From: Thermoplasmatales archaeon
GTDB lineage: Archaea > Thermoplasmatota > E2 > DHVEG-1
Reading direction: 5' to 3'
Length of the DNA stretch: 64,000 bases
Assembly (NCBI GenBank): GCA_030672305.1
Contig: DAOVGR010000014.1
Location: 1 to 64,000, forward strand
Shown here: piece after piece, positions 42,326 through 51,687 of the stretch
Position numbering within the stretch: the stretch's first letter is position 1
Layout: each line of letters opens with the position of its first letter
Notes under the pieces: generated by a model
What the model saw: only the letters and a program-made list of their open reading frames with translations
Database searches by the model: none
Told to the model about the DNA's origin: nothing
Position numbers and translations under genes: made by a program

Positions 42326-43093
42326 ATGAATCTTGGAATTATTGGCTGTGGGGCAATTGGAACTGATTTGGCTCTTGCTGCAGATAAAATAAAGGAAATT
42401 GAAAAAATATATCTCTATGATATCAAAGAAAATGCATCAAAAGATCTTTGTAAAAAGATTACAAAATCAGAGGTAAAAAAAGTTAAGGATTTTTTACCAC
42501 TTGTAGACGTTGTTTTTGAAGGTGCTTCACAAAAAGCTGTAAAGGACTATGCAGAAGAAGTTCTAAATGCAGGAAAAAATTTAATCATTATGAGTGTTGG
42601 GAGTTTGTTCAAAGACAGTTTTAGGAAAAAACTTCAAAATAAAGCCCGAGAAAAAAAATGTAAAATTTATATTCCCTCAGGCGCAATTTGTGGAATTGAT
42701 GGAATCTTATCAGCTAGTATAGGTGGTATAGATGAGGTAACCCTTGTAACAACCAAGCCACCAGAATCCTTTGGAAAAAATTATTCTATACGAACTGTAC
42801 TTTTTAAAGGAAATGCTAAAGATGCTGTGAAAAAATTTCCTACAAATATAAATGTAGCTGCAAGTCTATCCCTTGCTGGGATGGGATTTAATTTAACGCA
42901 AGTGCAGATTGTTGCTGATCCTGTAGTTAGCAGGATAAGTCATAAGATACTTGCTCATGGAAAATTTGGAAGATTACGAGTTGAATTAGAGAATATGCCT
43001 AATCCTAATAATCCAGGATCGAGTTATATGGCTTCATTGTCTGCTATTGCAACTCTTAAAAAAATAATTGATCCTATACAAATAGGTATTTAA
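42326..43093 (+). CDS. nadX: L-aspartate dehydrogenase
   Basis: MNLGIIGCGAIGTDLA; SGAICGIDGILSASIGGIDEVTLVTTKPP; NVAASLSLAG; NPNNPGSSYMASLSAIATLKKI. Confidence 0.92.
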   Translation: MNLGIIGCGAIGTDLALAADKIKEIEKIYLYDIKENASKDLCKKITKSEVKKVKDFLPLVDVVFEGASQKAVKDYAEEVLNAGKNLIIMSVGSLFKDSFRKKLQNKAREKKCKIYIPSGAICGIDGILSASIGGIDEVTLVTTKPPESFGKNYSIRTVLFKGNAKDAVKKFPTNINVAASLSLAGMGFNLTQVQIVADPVVSRISHKILAHGKFGRLRVELENMPNPNNPGSSYMASLSAIATLKKIIDPIQIGI

Positions 43094-43226
43094 TTAACGT
43101 TTAACATAGATTTAGTAAAGGTGTAAAGACAAAAGATAGATTTAAATAATAAAAATCCAGGACTATAATTTTTAACTAAACCAAAACTAAATATCTATCT
43201 TTTAATTACTCAATTCAATAGAGATT

Positions 43227-45170
43227 ATGAAATTTGAAATTAAAGATAGAGATGCTGCAGGTAGAATATGTAAATTTACTACAAAGCATGGTACTATCAA
43301 TACTCCTACGCTCCTACCTGTAATTAATCCTAATAAGATGTTGATTACTCCAAAAGAAATGAAAAATCTTTTTGGTGTAGAAATAGTAATCACAAACTCA
43401 TACATTATATTTAAAGATAAGAAATTAAGAAAAATAGCATTAGAAAAAGGAGTTCATAAACTTATAGATTTTAATGGACCAATCATGACTGATTCTGGGA
43501 CATTTCAATCTTATGTGTATGGTGATATCAAAATAGATCCTATTGAAATTGTTGAATTTCAACGAGATATTGGAAGTGATATTGGTACAATACTTGATGT
43601 TTTTAGTACTCCAAATCAAAAAAAATCAGAAGTTGAACAAATTGTTAAAGAAACAGTTAAACGTGCAAAAAAAAGTGTTGATGTAAAAGGAGATATGGCA
43701 CTTGCGTGTACAGTCCAAGGTTCTATTTATCCTGATGTAAGGCAGATATGTGCAAAACAACTAAGCAAATTAGATTCAGATTTTTTTCCCATAGGGGGGG
43801 TTGTACCTCTTATGGAAAACCAGAGATATACTGATCTTGTAAGATGTATTATCTATTCAAAAAAAGGTTTAGATCCCTCTAAACCAGTACATTTATTTGG
43901 AGCAGGACACCCTCTTATATTTCCACTTGCGGTTGCTCTTGGATGCGATTTTTTTGATTCGTCTGCTTATGTAAAGTACGCAAATGATGATAGATTTCTT
44001 TTCCCCTGGGGAACTGAAAAGCTTGATAATTTAATAGAATTACCGTGCTCCTGCCCAATTTGTTCGAAATATACTAAAACTGAGTTATTAAAAATGGATA
44101 AAAATGTTAAAACTATAGAAATTGCTAAGCATAATCTGTATATCACTTTTATGGAATTAAAAAAGATAAGAAATGCGATTGCACAGGGTAATCTTTGGGA
44201 ACTTGTTGAAAGAAGAGCAAATTCTAATCCTTATCTACTCGAAGCATTAAAGGAGCTTAGAAAAAAGGAAAATAAAGAATTTCTAGAGCAATTTGAACCA
44301 ACTAGCAAGAAAAAAGCATTGTTTTATACAGGATGTCAGACTATCCATAGACCAGAAGTATATAGAATTCAAAAAAGGTTACTAGAAAGATATAACGAAT
44401 CATATGATACAACAATAGTTTTTCCAGATGGAACTAAACCTTATTCAGTTTATTATTCTGATAAAATTAATAGAATATTTAAGCGGAATTGTAAATTAAA
44501 TATCCTGATTGATTCTCATCTTGGTCCTGTTCCTCTTGAACTTGATGAAATGTATCCTTTTGCCCAGTCAATATTTCCAGATGTAACTGATAAAGAAACT
44601 GAGGAATTTGTAACAAAAATATTTGATGATTTCATAAAAAATAAAAATATGATATGTTGGACTGGATCTGCAACCTTGAATGAGTTTCAACCAAATCAAG
44701 AAGAATGTAAAGATTTTGATATAATGAGGATCTCTGCTATTTCCGATATGCAATTTGGAAAAGGTGCAGGAAAAGCTATACTTAATGGGAAAATAAGAAT
44801 TGTCAAATCAAAAAAGACAAGTAAAATAAGAAATATTTACTGCAATGAAAAACATGTTTTATCAATGCGTGCCGAAGATGGCATGTTTACCCTAAAATTA
44901 GATGGAGCAAAATTGTTACATAAATATTTTAAATACCCAAAGCTAAGAGTTGTTGTCGATGATGACGTATCTGCATTTATCAAAGAAGGTAAAAGTGTTT
45001 TTTCAAAATTTGTTAAAGATTGTGACCCTGAGATTAGACCTTTTGACGAATGTCTAATAGTAAATGAAAGTGACGTGTTGATTGCAGTTGGCCGATGTCT
45101 ATTAAATCGAATAGAGATGTTATCATTTTCCTATGGCATGGCTGTTAAAACAAGAGATGCTGTGGGTTAG
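43227..45170 (+). CDS. tgtA: archaeosine tRNA-guanine transglycosylase
   Basis: LPVINPNKMLITPKEMKNLFGVEIVITNSYII; MTDSGTFQSYVYG; C-terminal PUA (MRAEDGMFTLKLDGAKLLH). Confidence 0.95.
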   Translation: MKFEIKDRDAAGRICKFTTKHGTINTPTLLPVINPNKMLITPKEMKNLFGVEIVITNSYIIFKDKKLRKIALEKGVHKLIDFNGPIMTDSGTFQSYVYGDIKIDPIEIVEFQRDIGSDIGTILDVFSTPNQKKSEVEQIVKETVKRAKKSVDVKGDMALACTVQGSIYPDVRQICAKQLSKLDSDFFPIGGVVPLMENQRYTDLVRCIIYSKKGLDPSKPVHLFGAGHPLIFPLAVALGCDFFDSSAYVKYANDDRFLFPWGTEKLDNLIELPCSCPICSKYTKTELLKMDKNVKTIEIAKHNLYITFMELKKIRNAIAQGNLWELVERRANSNPYLLEALKELRKKENKEFLEQFEPTSKKKALFYTGCQTIHRPEVYRIQKRLLERYNESYDTTIVFPDGTKPYSVYYSDKINRIFKRNCKLNILIDSHLGPVPLELDEMYPFAQSIFPDVTDKETEEFVTKIFDDFIKNKNMICWTGSATLNEFQPNQEECKDFDIMRISAISDMQFGKGAGKAILNGKIRIVKSKKTSKIRNIYCNEKHVLSMRAEDGMFTLKLDGAKLLHKYFKYPKLRVVVDDDVSAFIKEGKSVFSKFVKDCDPEIRPFDECLIVNESDVLIAVGRCLLNRIEMLSFSYGMAVKTRDAVG

Positions 45171-45212
45171 TTTTTTCAGAAAACTCTTTAATACTATACA
45201 AAGCTTATTTTT

Positions 45213-45824
45213 TTGGATAAGATGAGCAGATATGGTAGTGGTTTTAGGGAACCCCCATGGGTAATGGGTTCTCCAAAAGAGGTTATGGACTGGATGGAAG
45301 CTAGTCATCCTGGTGAAAAGGGAAAAGATAAACATAAATATAAAAAAGAATTTTTGAAAAATCTTCATATAAAGTTTGATTTTGATGTAAAAAGAAAAGA
45401 GGTAGATCCTCCCAGTTTTCTTTCGAAGATGATATTTGGAAAAATGATAGAGGAAGACTTTGAATTGCTCTCTACTACGGAATTGATATTAAGAGGACTT
45501 GCAAAAGCAAAGTTTAGAAATACAGCAAAAATAGTTGTTGATGGTAATACACTGTATGAACATCCTGAGAAAAAATCAGATCTTAGAAAAACAATAGAGG
45601 ACATAGGTGAATATTCATCTGAAATAACAAAAGGGAAAAATGTCATAATAACTGCAATATTGGCAGATGTAGAAAAGAGTACTGCTACTATAAAAATAAA
45701 CAAAATCCATAGTCCAAAAGAACATTCAGTTGACATTCAAATAACAGGTAAGATTAGAAAAGAGATCTACCACACATTTCTCAACTACTTAAACGAAAAA
45801 ATAGGTTTAAAAGAAGAATCTTAG
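45213..45824 (+). CDS. conserved hypothetical protein (203 aa)
   Basis: Good ORF with SD-like upstream region; GFREPPWVMGSPKEVMDWMEASHPGE N-terminus; family not recognised. Confidence 0.65.
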   Translation: MDKMSRYGSGFREPPWVMGSPKEVMDWMEASHPGEKGKDKHKYKKEFLKNLHIKFDFDVKRKEVDPPSFLSKMIFGKMIEEDFELLSTTELILRGLAKAKFRNTAKIVVDGNTLYEHPEKKSDLRKTIEDIGEYSSEITKGKNVIITAILADVEKSTATIKINKIHSPKEHSVDIQITGKIRKEIYHTFLNYLNEKIGLKEES

Positions 45825-45912
45825 AATTAATCGTCAATAGACGAATTTCTAATAAACAATTATAAAAATAGGTAGCTGAATTCTGGTTCACTTAATAAGG
45901 AGGCATTATTTT

Positions 45913-47178
45913 ATGTCAAATAAAGATAAATCATCACAAATATCTGGTTTCTATAAGCTATCAATTAAAGACAGAATAGAATTGGTAAAAAAATTTTCTA
46001 ATCTGAATGATGAAGAAACACAGTTGTTTTCTTCCTGCTTAAATATGGATATTGCCGATAGAATGATTGAGAATGTCTTAGGAACTTTTGAAATTCCTCT
46101 CGGAATAGCTGTAAATTTTCTGATTAATAATAAGGATTATCTTGTGCCAATGGCAATAGAGGAATCAAGTGTTGTTGCTGCAGCAAGTAATGCTGCAAAA
46201 ATTGCAAGAATTAATGGGGGATTTAAAACTGAATGTACAGAGCCTCTAATGATAGGTCAAATTCAGATTTTACATATCGATGATGTTGTAGGTTCAGCCA
46301 AAAAAATCTTGAATAAAAAGAAAGAAATTTTAAAACTTGCCAATAATCAAGATAAAGTACTTGTAAAATTTGGTGGAGGAGCTAAAGATATTGAGGTAAG
46401 AATACTTGATAGCCCCATTGGAAAAATGATAGTAGTTCATCTAATTGTGGATGTTCGTGATGCAATGGGAGCAAATGCTGTTAATACAATGTGTGAAGCC
46501 CTTGCTCCAATGCTTGAAGAGATAGCAAATGGTAAGGTCCGGTTAAAAATTCTTTCAAATCTTGCTGATAAACGAATTGTTAAGGCAAAAGCTGTGTTTG
46601 ATAAAGAAAAAATGGGAGGAGAAAAAGTTGTTGATGCATTCCTTGAATCTTATAATCTTGCAGCGATTGATCCATACAGAGCAGCTACTCATAACAAGGG
46701 AATAATGAATGGTATTGACTCATTGATCATTGCAACTGGTAATGATTTTCGGGCAATTGAAGCAGGTGCCCATGCATATGCAGCTAAAAATGGGCAATAT
46801 ACCTCATTAAGTCATTACTACAAAGATAAGAATGGAAATCTTGTTGGCGAATTAGAACTACCAATGGCTATAGGGATCATTGGTGGTGTAGGAAACATCC
46901 ATCCTAAAGCAAAACTTTGCAAGAAAATACTTGGTATAAAAACTGCAAAAGAGCTAGCGGAAATAGTGGTAAGTCTTGGCCTTGCTCAGAATTTTGCTGC
47001 GGTATTTGCTTTATCAACAGTAGGAATACAAAAGGGACATATGTCATTACATGCAAAAAATATAGCAGTAATGGCTGGTGCAGAGGGAAATGAAATTGAT
47101 AAAGTTGCAGAAAAGATGATAAAAGAAGGCAAAATAAAAATAGATAGAGCAGAAGAAATATTAAAAGAAATTAGATAA
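45913..47178 (+). CDS. mvaA: hydroxymethylglutaryl-CoA reductase, class II type
   Basis: EESSVVAAASNAAKIA, DVRDAMGANAVNTMCEALAPMLE, RAIEAGAHAYAAKNG, HMSLHAKNIAVMAGA. Confidence 0.95.
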   Translation: MSNKDKSSQISGFYKLSIKDRIELVKKFSNLNDEETQLFSSCLNMDIADRMIENVLGTFEIPLGIAVNFLINNKDYLVPMAIEESSVVAAASNAAKIARINGGFKTECTEPLMIGQIQILHIDDVVGSAKKILNKKKEILKLANNQDKVLVKFGGGAKDIEVRILDSPIGKMIVVHLIVDVRDAMGANAVNTMCEALAPMLEEIANGKVRLKILSNLADKRIVKAKAVFDKEKMGGEKVVDAFLESYNLAAIDPYRAATHNKGIMNGIDSLIIATGNDFRAIEAGAHAYAAKNGQYTSLSHYYKDKNGNLVGELELPMAIGIIGGVGNIHPKAKLCKKILGIKTAKELAEIVVSLGLAQNFAAVFALSTVGIQKGHMSLHAKNIAVMAGAEGNEIDKVAEKMIKEGKIKIDRAEEILKEIR

Positions 47179-47626
47179 TTCTATCAGCAATATCCTCTGG
47201 TTCTCTTTCGCAATAATAGCACTTTATTTTAGGCGGATCCTTTTCAATTACGTTAAATCTACTTTTTACAGGTTCATTTGCATTAGATACACATGTAGGA
47301 TTAGAGCAACAGACAATACCAATTATTTCATTTGGTAGCTCAACTTTATGTTTCTTTGCAACATTATAATTACGTATGATATTTATTGTTGCTTTTGGGG
47401 CAATAAGTGCAATTTTATCAACCTCTTGGGGATCAATCTCTCGATTTTCGACTTTCACTATGTCTTTTTTTCCAAATTTACTCTTCACATTTATTGCAAC
47501 ACTTATAACAGAAGAAGTACTAATTGGAATACCTAGTATATGTAAGACTTTTACAGCATTTCCCGCAGTAATATGATCAATTACTGTTCCATTCTTAATT
47601 AGAGGTATTTTTAACTCTTTTTTCAT
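47171..47626 (-). CDS. pyrI: aspartate carbamoyltransferase regulatory subunit
   Basis: IKNGTVIDHITAGNAVKVLHILGI; zinc site CSNPTCVSN...CYYCE. Confidence 0.97.
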   Translation of the reverse strand: MKKELKIPLIKNGTVIDHITAGNAVKVLHILGIPISTSSVISVAINVKSKFGKKDIVKVENREIDPQEVDKIALIAPKATINIIRNYNVAKKHKVELPNEIIGIVCCSNPTCVSNANEPVKSRFNVIEKDPPKIKCYYCEREPEDIADRII

Positions 47627-48552
47627 ATTCTCCCCCCAATAACAAGCGAAAGCAAAGCCATTCTAACAGGTAATCCATTAAAAGCTTGTTTAAAATACAG
47701 AGCATGATGTGTTTTATCAACTTCTGGATCAATTTCAGTAACTCTGGGTAAAGGATGCATAATTATTAGGTCTTCTTTAGCACTTTTTAAAAGTTCGTTA
47801 TTGACTTTATATGAACCAACAACACGATTATATTCTTCGGCATCAGGAAATCGCTCTTTTTGAATTCTTGTAACATACAAAACATCTGCATCTCTTATTG
47901 CTTTTTCTAAATTAGAAGTTGATATAGGTTCTATCCCAAGATCCTTACATTCGCCAACTACTTCATTAGGCATCTTTAAACTAGTAGGAGAGACAAGAGT
48001 AAGTTTTGCTCCATATAAAGCTAAAGCATATGCAAGAGAATGCACGGTTCTACCATATTTTAAATCACCTAAAAGTACTATCTTTTTATTCTTGATTTTT
48101 TTCTTCTCTTCACGTATTGTAAATAAATCAAGAAGACACTGCGTTGGATGTCTCCCTGCTCCATCTCCAGCATTGAGAACAGGCACATCAGAGAATTCAG
48201 CAGCAAGTCGAGCTGCACCTTCATGGGGATGTCTAACTACTATTGCATCACTATATGAATCTGCCATACGTATAGTATCAGAAAGGCTTTCTCCTTTTTT
48301 TTGTGAGGTTCCACTAGGATCTGAAAACCCAATAACTCTTCCACCAAGTCTGTTCATAGAACTCTCAAAACTCAGTCTTGTTCTGGTACTTGGCTCAAAG
48401 AATAGTGATGATAATACTTTTCCCTTTAATATATTCTTAAATTTATCTCCTTTTGCATAGGGAATCATATCCTCAGCATAATCGAGGATATAGTTGATTT
48501 CATTCTTTGTAAAATCTTTTATTGAAATTATGTCTTTTCCATTAAATTTCAT
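47623..48552 (-). CDS. pyrB: aspartate carbamoyltransferase catalytic subunit
   Basis: FFEPSTRTRLSFESSMNRLGG, LNAGDGAGRHPTQCLLDLFTI, HPLPRVTEIDPEVDKTHHALYF. Confidence 0.98.
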   Translation of the reverse strand: MKFNGKDIISIKDFTKNEINYILDYAEDMIPYAKGDKFKNILKGKVLSSLFFEPSTRTRLSFESSMNRLGGRVIGFSDPSGTSQKKGESLSDTIRMADSYSDAIVVRHPHEGAARLAAEFSDVPVLNAGDGAGRHPTQCLLDLFTIREEKKKIKNKKIVLLGDLKYGRTVHSLAYALALYGAKLTLVSPTSLKMPNEVVGECKDLGIEPISTSNLEKAIRDADVLYVTRIQKERFPDAEEYNRVVGSYKVNNELLKSAKEDLIIMHPLPRVTEIDPEVDKTHHALYFKQAFNGLPVRMALLSLVIGGRI

Positions 48553-48738
48553 ACAAATCAAAAAGACAAACATGTAAAGGATGTTTAATAAGCTTTTTAA
48601 TTCGTTAAATATAGAAAGGTTGGCATAATATATTAATATAATAAAATTCCTATAGTATTATGATAATAATTGCTCAATAAGATATATATAGTATGCGTTA
48701 CTGAAAGAGATATGTAAGAAAATTGATGGGGACTTTAT

Positions 48739-51633
48739 ATGTCAAAAAATCAAAAATCTAAAAATTATGCTGTTACAAAATTACACAAAATTTTAGATTA
48801 TAATTCAAAAAAAGATATTCGTCCTGAAAATGAAAAATATCTTGGATCATTAAGTCAAAGATTAAAAGAAATTTCTGGGGAAGAAATTATTTTAAAGAGG
48901 AAAATAAATAAAGAAATTCTAGAGGATGGTGCTGATACCTTAAAACCAAAAGTAATTGTACATGCAAGAGAGGTAAAGAAAGAGTCTGAACTCCCAGAAA
49001 TAAAAATTGAAGAAAAGAAAAAGAGAGAATTTAGGGGCGAGGATATATTTGAAATCAAAAAAATTAAGATAAAAGAACCAAAATTTATTGAAGTTAAACC
49101 TAAAGCTTCTTCGAAAGAAGAGATTATAGAAATTGGAGATCTAAAAGCGGAGGAAGAGAAATTACTTGAATGGGATTCTATAGAGGTTCATAAAAAAGAG
49201 GAAAAATTAGAAGAACTTCCTGAATTAGAATCTATATCCCAAATAGAGATTAAAAAAACTGAACCAGAACCTTTTGAAAAAATAAAAGAAAAAAAAGAAG
49301 AAAAAAAGGAAATAGATGATAGCACTAATTTTTGTCCTGAATGTGGAACCAAGCTTGATAATTTAGTAGAGGTCTGCTCTAATTGTGGAAAAAAAATAAG
49401 AGATGAGGAAATACCATCATTTATTCCTGTTAAAAAAGTTGAGAAGGAACATATTCCTTCGGAATGGGAACCAATTGAAATTGAAAAACCAAAAGATGAA
49501 AAAATATCTTTTATTGAAAAAGAAGTAAAAATTACTGTTTTTAAAGATTTTAAAAGTATAGATGATGAAATAGCTGCTCTACTTTATAATAATGGAATTA
49601 CTACAATTGATTTATTAAATAAAGCCACTTTAAAGGAATTAACAAAAATTAAGGGCATTAAAAAAAAGGCTGCGAAACGGATTAAAAAAGAACTTAAAAA
49701 AATGAGTAAAAAACCGGAAAAGGAAAAACCAATCGAAATAGAAGTGTTTGAAAAAGAGGATTTTATCGAAGAGGAATTCCCAGTAGATAAAGAGATTGAA
49801 GAAGAATCAGAAGAGTGGTCTTCTAATGCGGAATTAACTTCAAAACCCTCTGTATGGGAACCCATTGAAGATGAATTTAAGGAAACAGAGGAAAAAGAAA
49901 CTGTTATTTTTGAAGAATTTACTGCTGATAAGGAAATTGAAAAATCTCTAATAGATGAGGAGATTAAAGTAGAAGTTTTTAGAAATATAAAAAGTATAGA
50001 TAGTAAAACCGCAGTTCTACTTTTTGATAATGGATATTCCACTGTTGATGCCCTTATTGAAGCTCCAATAAAAGATTTAATAAAAATAGAAGGAATAAAA
50101 AGAAAAACAGTCAAAAAAATCAAAAAAGAACTTGATAAAACCGAATCAACACCAAGTATAATACCCTCTGAAGAGAAACAAGAAAAAACTAAAACTGATA
50201 ATTTTCAAAAAATTAGAGAAGAATTAGATACAACAAAACAAGAATTTAAAACAATAACGAAAGAGTTAAACAAAAAAGAAAAAAACACTCAAAAACTACA
50301 AGAAGAATTAGATGACAAAATAAAGGACCTAGAATCCAAAAAAACTGAATTATACAACAGAGATGAAGAAATAAAACAATTACAAAATCAATCAGAACAA
50401 AGTAAACAAGAACTAGAAATAGGAAGCCAAGAATTAAATAAAAAACAGGAAGAAATAGATCAATTACAAAAAGGACTAGAAGATAAAACATTGGATTTAG
50501 AATCAAAAACCAATGAAATTGATGACAGAGACAAAGAAATAAAACAATTACAAAACCAATTAGAGAAAAGATTACAAGAACTAGAAACAGGAAACTCTGA
50601 ATTAAATAAAAAAGAAGAAGAAATTGAAAAAATAAAACAAGATTTACTTATAAAAACAGAAGAATTAGACGAAAAATATAAAACCATCACAGAACTGCAA
50701 TCAGAACTAACAGATAAACAAAAAGAATTAGAAAGAAAAGATAAAGAAATTAAAATCAAAGCTTTCAAAGATATGATAAGCATAGATGATGAAACAGCTA
50801 TACTACTTTTTGACAATGGAATAACAACAATTGATGCACTTAAAACCACTCCCCAAAAAAGTCTAATAAAAATAAAAGGAATAAAAAGAAAAAAAGCTAA
50901 CCATATTAAAAAAGAACTAGACGAAAAATCTAATAAAGAATCTTTTCAGGAGTTAGAACCAGAAATTGAAAAAAGACCTACAGAATATATCCCAGATAAA
51001 AAAGAAACTACTAAAAAATTAAAGGCAGAAGAGGAAAGATCTGCTGAATATTCTGCTGATGAAAATGAAATTACTAAATATGAGGCTAGGGAAATTGATA
51101 AAAAAATAGCTGATGAATTCTCCCTTGTTGTTATAGATGATGATATTTTTGAAGATATTAAAAGCATAGATGAAAAAACCTCAAAGTTACTTAAAGAAAA
51201 CGGAATCACTACAATTGACGCACTTAAAGTCGCAACTGTAAAAGATTTGACAAAGATTAAGGGGATAAAAAGGAAAATTGCAAAACAAATAAAGAAGGAG
51301 ATTATTAATTCACCTGAAACAGACATAGATAAAAAAGTAGAGGCATCCTCTGAAGGAGAAGAAGAAATATCTGGAGATGAAGAGGAAACGGAATGGGAAT
51401 ATTATGATGAACATTTAATATCTCATTCAACATTGAAAGAATATAAAGGCTTTAGACAGGGGGATTATTCTCTGTATAAAAAAGAAATTGAAACAAAATC
51501 AGGCAAAAAAAGAGCTGTCAGATTTTTCAGCAAAGCTGAGCCTGATGATGCAGAACCTATTGACCTGCCAAATGGATACGAAGTAAAGAAAAATAAAAAG
51601 ACTGGTCTTCCTTATTTAAGAAAGAAAAAGTAG
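48739..51633 (+). CDS. 964-aa Zn-ribbon / four HhH modules / coiled-coil protein of unknown function
   Basis: Single ORF; zinc ribbon CPECGTKLDNLVEVCSNCGKK; four ~58-aa modules of the form (x)FxxxxSIDxxxxxLLxxNGITTIDxLxxAxxKxLxKIxGIKRKxAxxIKKEL; EELDDKIKDLESKKTEL-type coiled coil; distinct basic C-terminus. Confidence 0.85.
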   Translation: MSKNQKSKNYAVTKLHKILDYNSKKDIRPENEKYLGSLSQRLKEISGEEIILKRKINKEILEDGADTLKPKVIVHAREVKKESELPEIKIEEKKKREFRGEDIFEIKKIKIKEPKFIEVKPKASSKEEIIEIGDLKAEEEKLLEWDSIEVHKKEEKLEELPELESISQIEIKKTEPEPFEKIKEKKEEKKEIDDSTNFCPECGTKLDNLVEVCSNCGKKIRDEEIPSFIPVKKVEKEHIPSEWEPIEIEKPKDEKISFIEKEVKITVFKDFKSIDDEIAALLYNNGITTIDLLNKATLKELTKIKGIKKKAAKRIKKELKKMSKKPEKEKPIEIEVFEKEDFIEEEFPVDKEIEEESEEWSSNAELTSKPSVWEPIEDEFKETEEKETVIFEEFTADKEIEKSLIDEEIKVEVFRNIKSIDSKTAVLLFDNGYSTVDALIEAPIKDLIKIEGIKRKTVKKIKKELDKTESTPSIIPSEEKQEKTKTDNFQKIREELDTTKQEFKTITKELNKKEKNTQKLQEELDDKIKDLESKKTELYNRDEEIKQLQNQSEQSKQELEIGSQELNKKQEEIDQLQKGLEDKTLDLESKTNEIDDRDKEIKQLQNQLEKRLQELETGNSELNKKEEEIEKIKQDLLIKTEELDEKYKTITELQSELTDKQKELERKDKEIKIKAFKDMISIDDETAILLFDNGITTIDALKTTPQKSLIKIKGIKRKKANHIKKELDEKSNKESFQELEPEIEKRPTEYIPDKKETTKKLKAEEERSAEYSADENEITKYEAREIDKKIADEFSLVVIDDDIFEDIKSIDEKTSKLLKENGITTIDALKVATVKDLTKIKGIKRKIAKQIKKEIINSPETDIDKKVEASSEGEEEISGDEEETEWEYYDEHLISHSTLKEYKGFRQGDYSLYKKEIETKSGKKRAVRFFSKAEPDDAEPIDLPNGYEVKKNKKTGLPYLRKKK

Positions 51634-51687
51634 TTTTTACCAAGATTTATAAAAGATTTTTATATCCTACTTATTTGTGCGAATAAA

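Noticed and set aside
49584-51326. Several minus-strand Ser/Leu/Phe-rich ORFs
   Set aside because: Antisense shadows of the Lys/Glu-rich 964-aa gene
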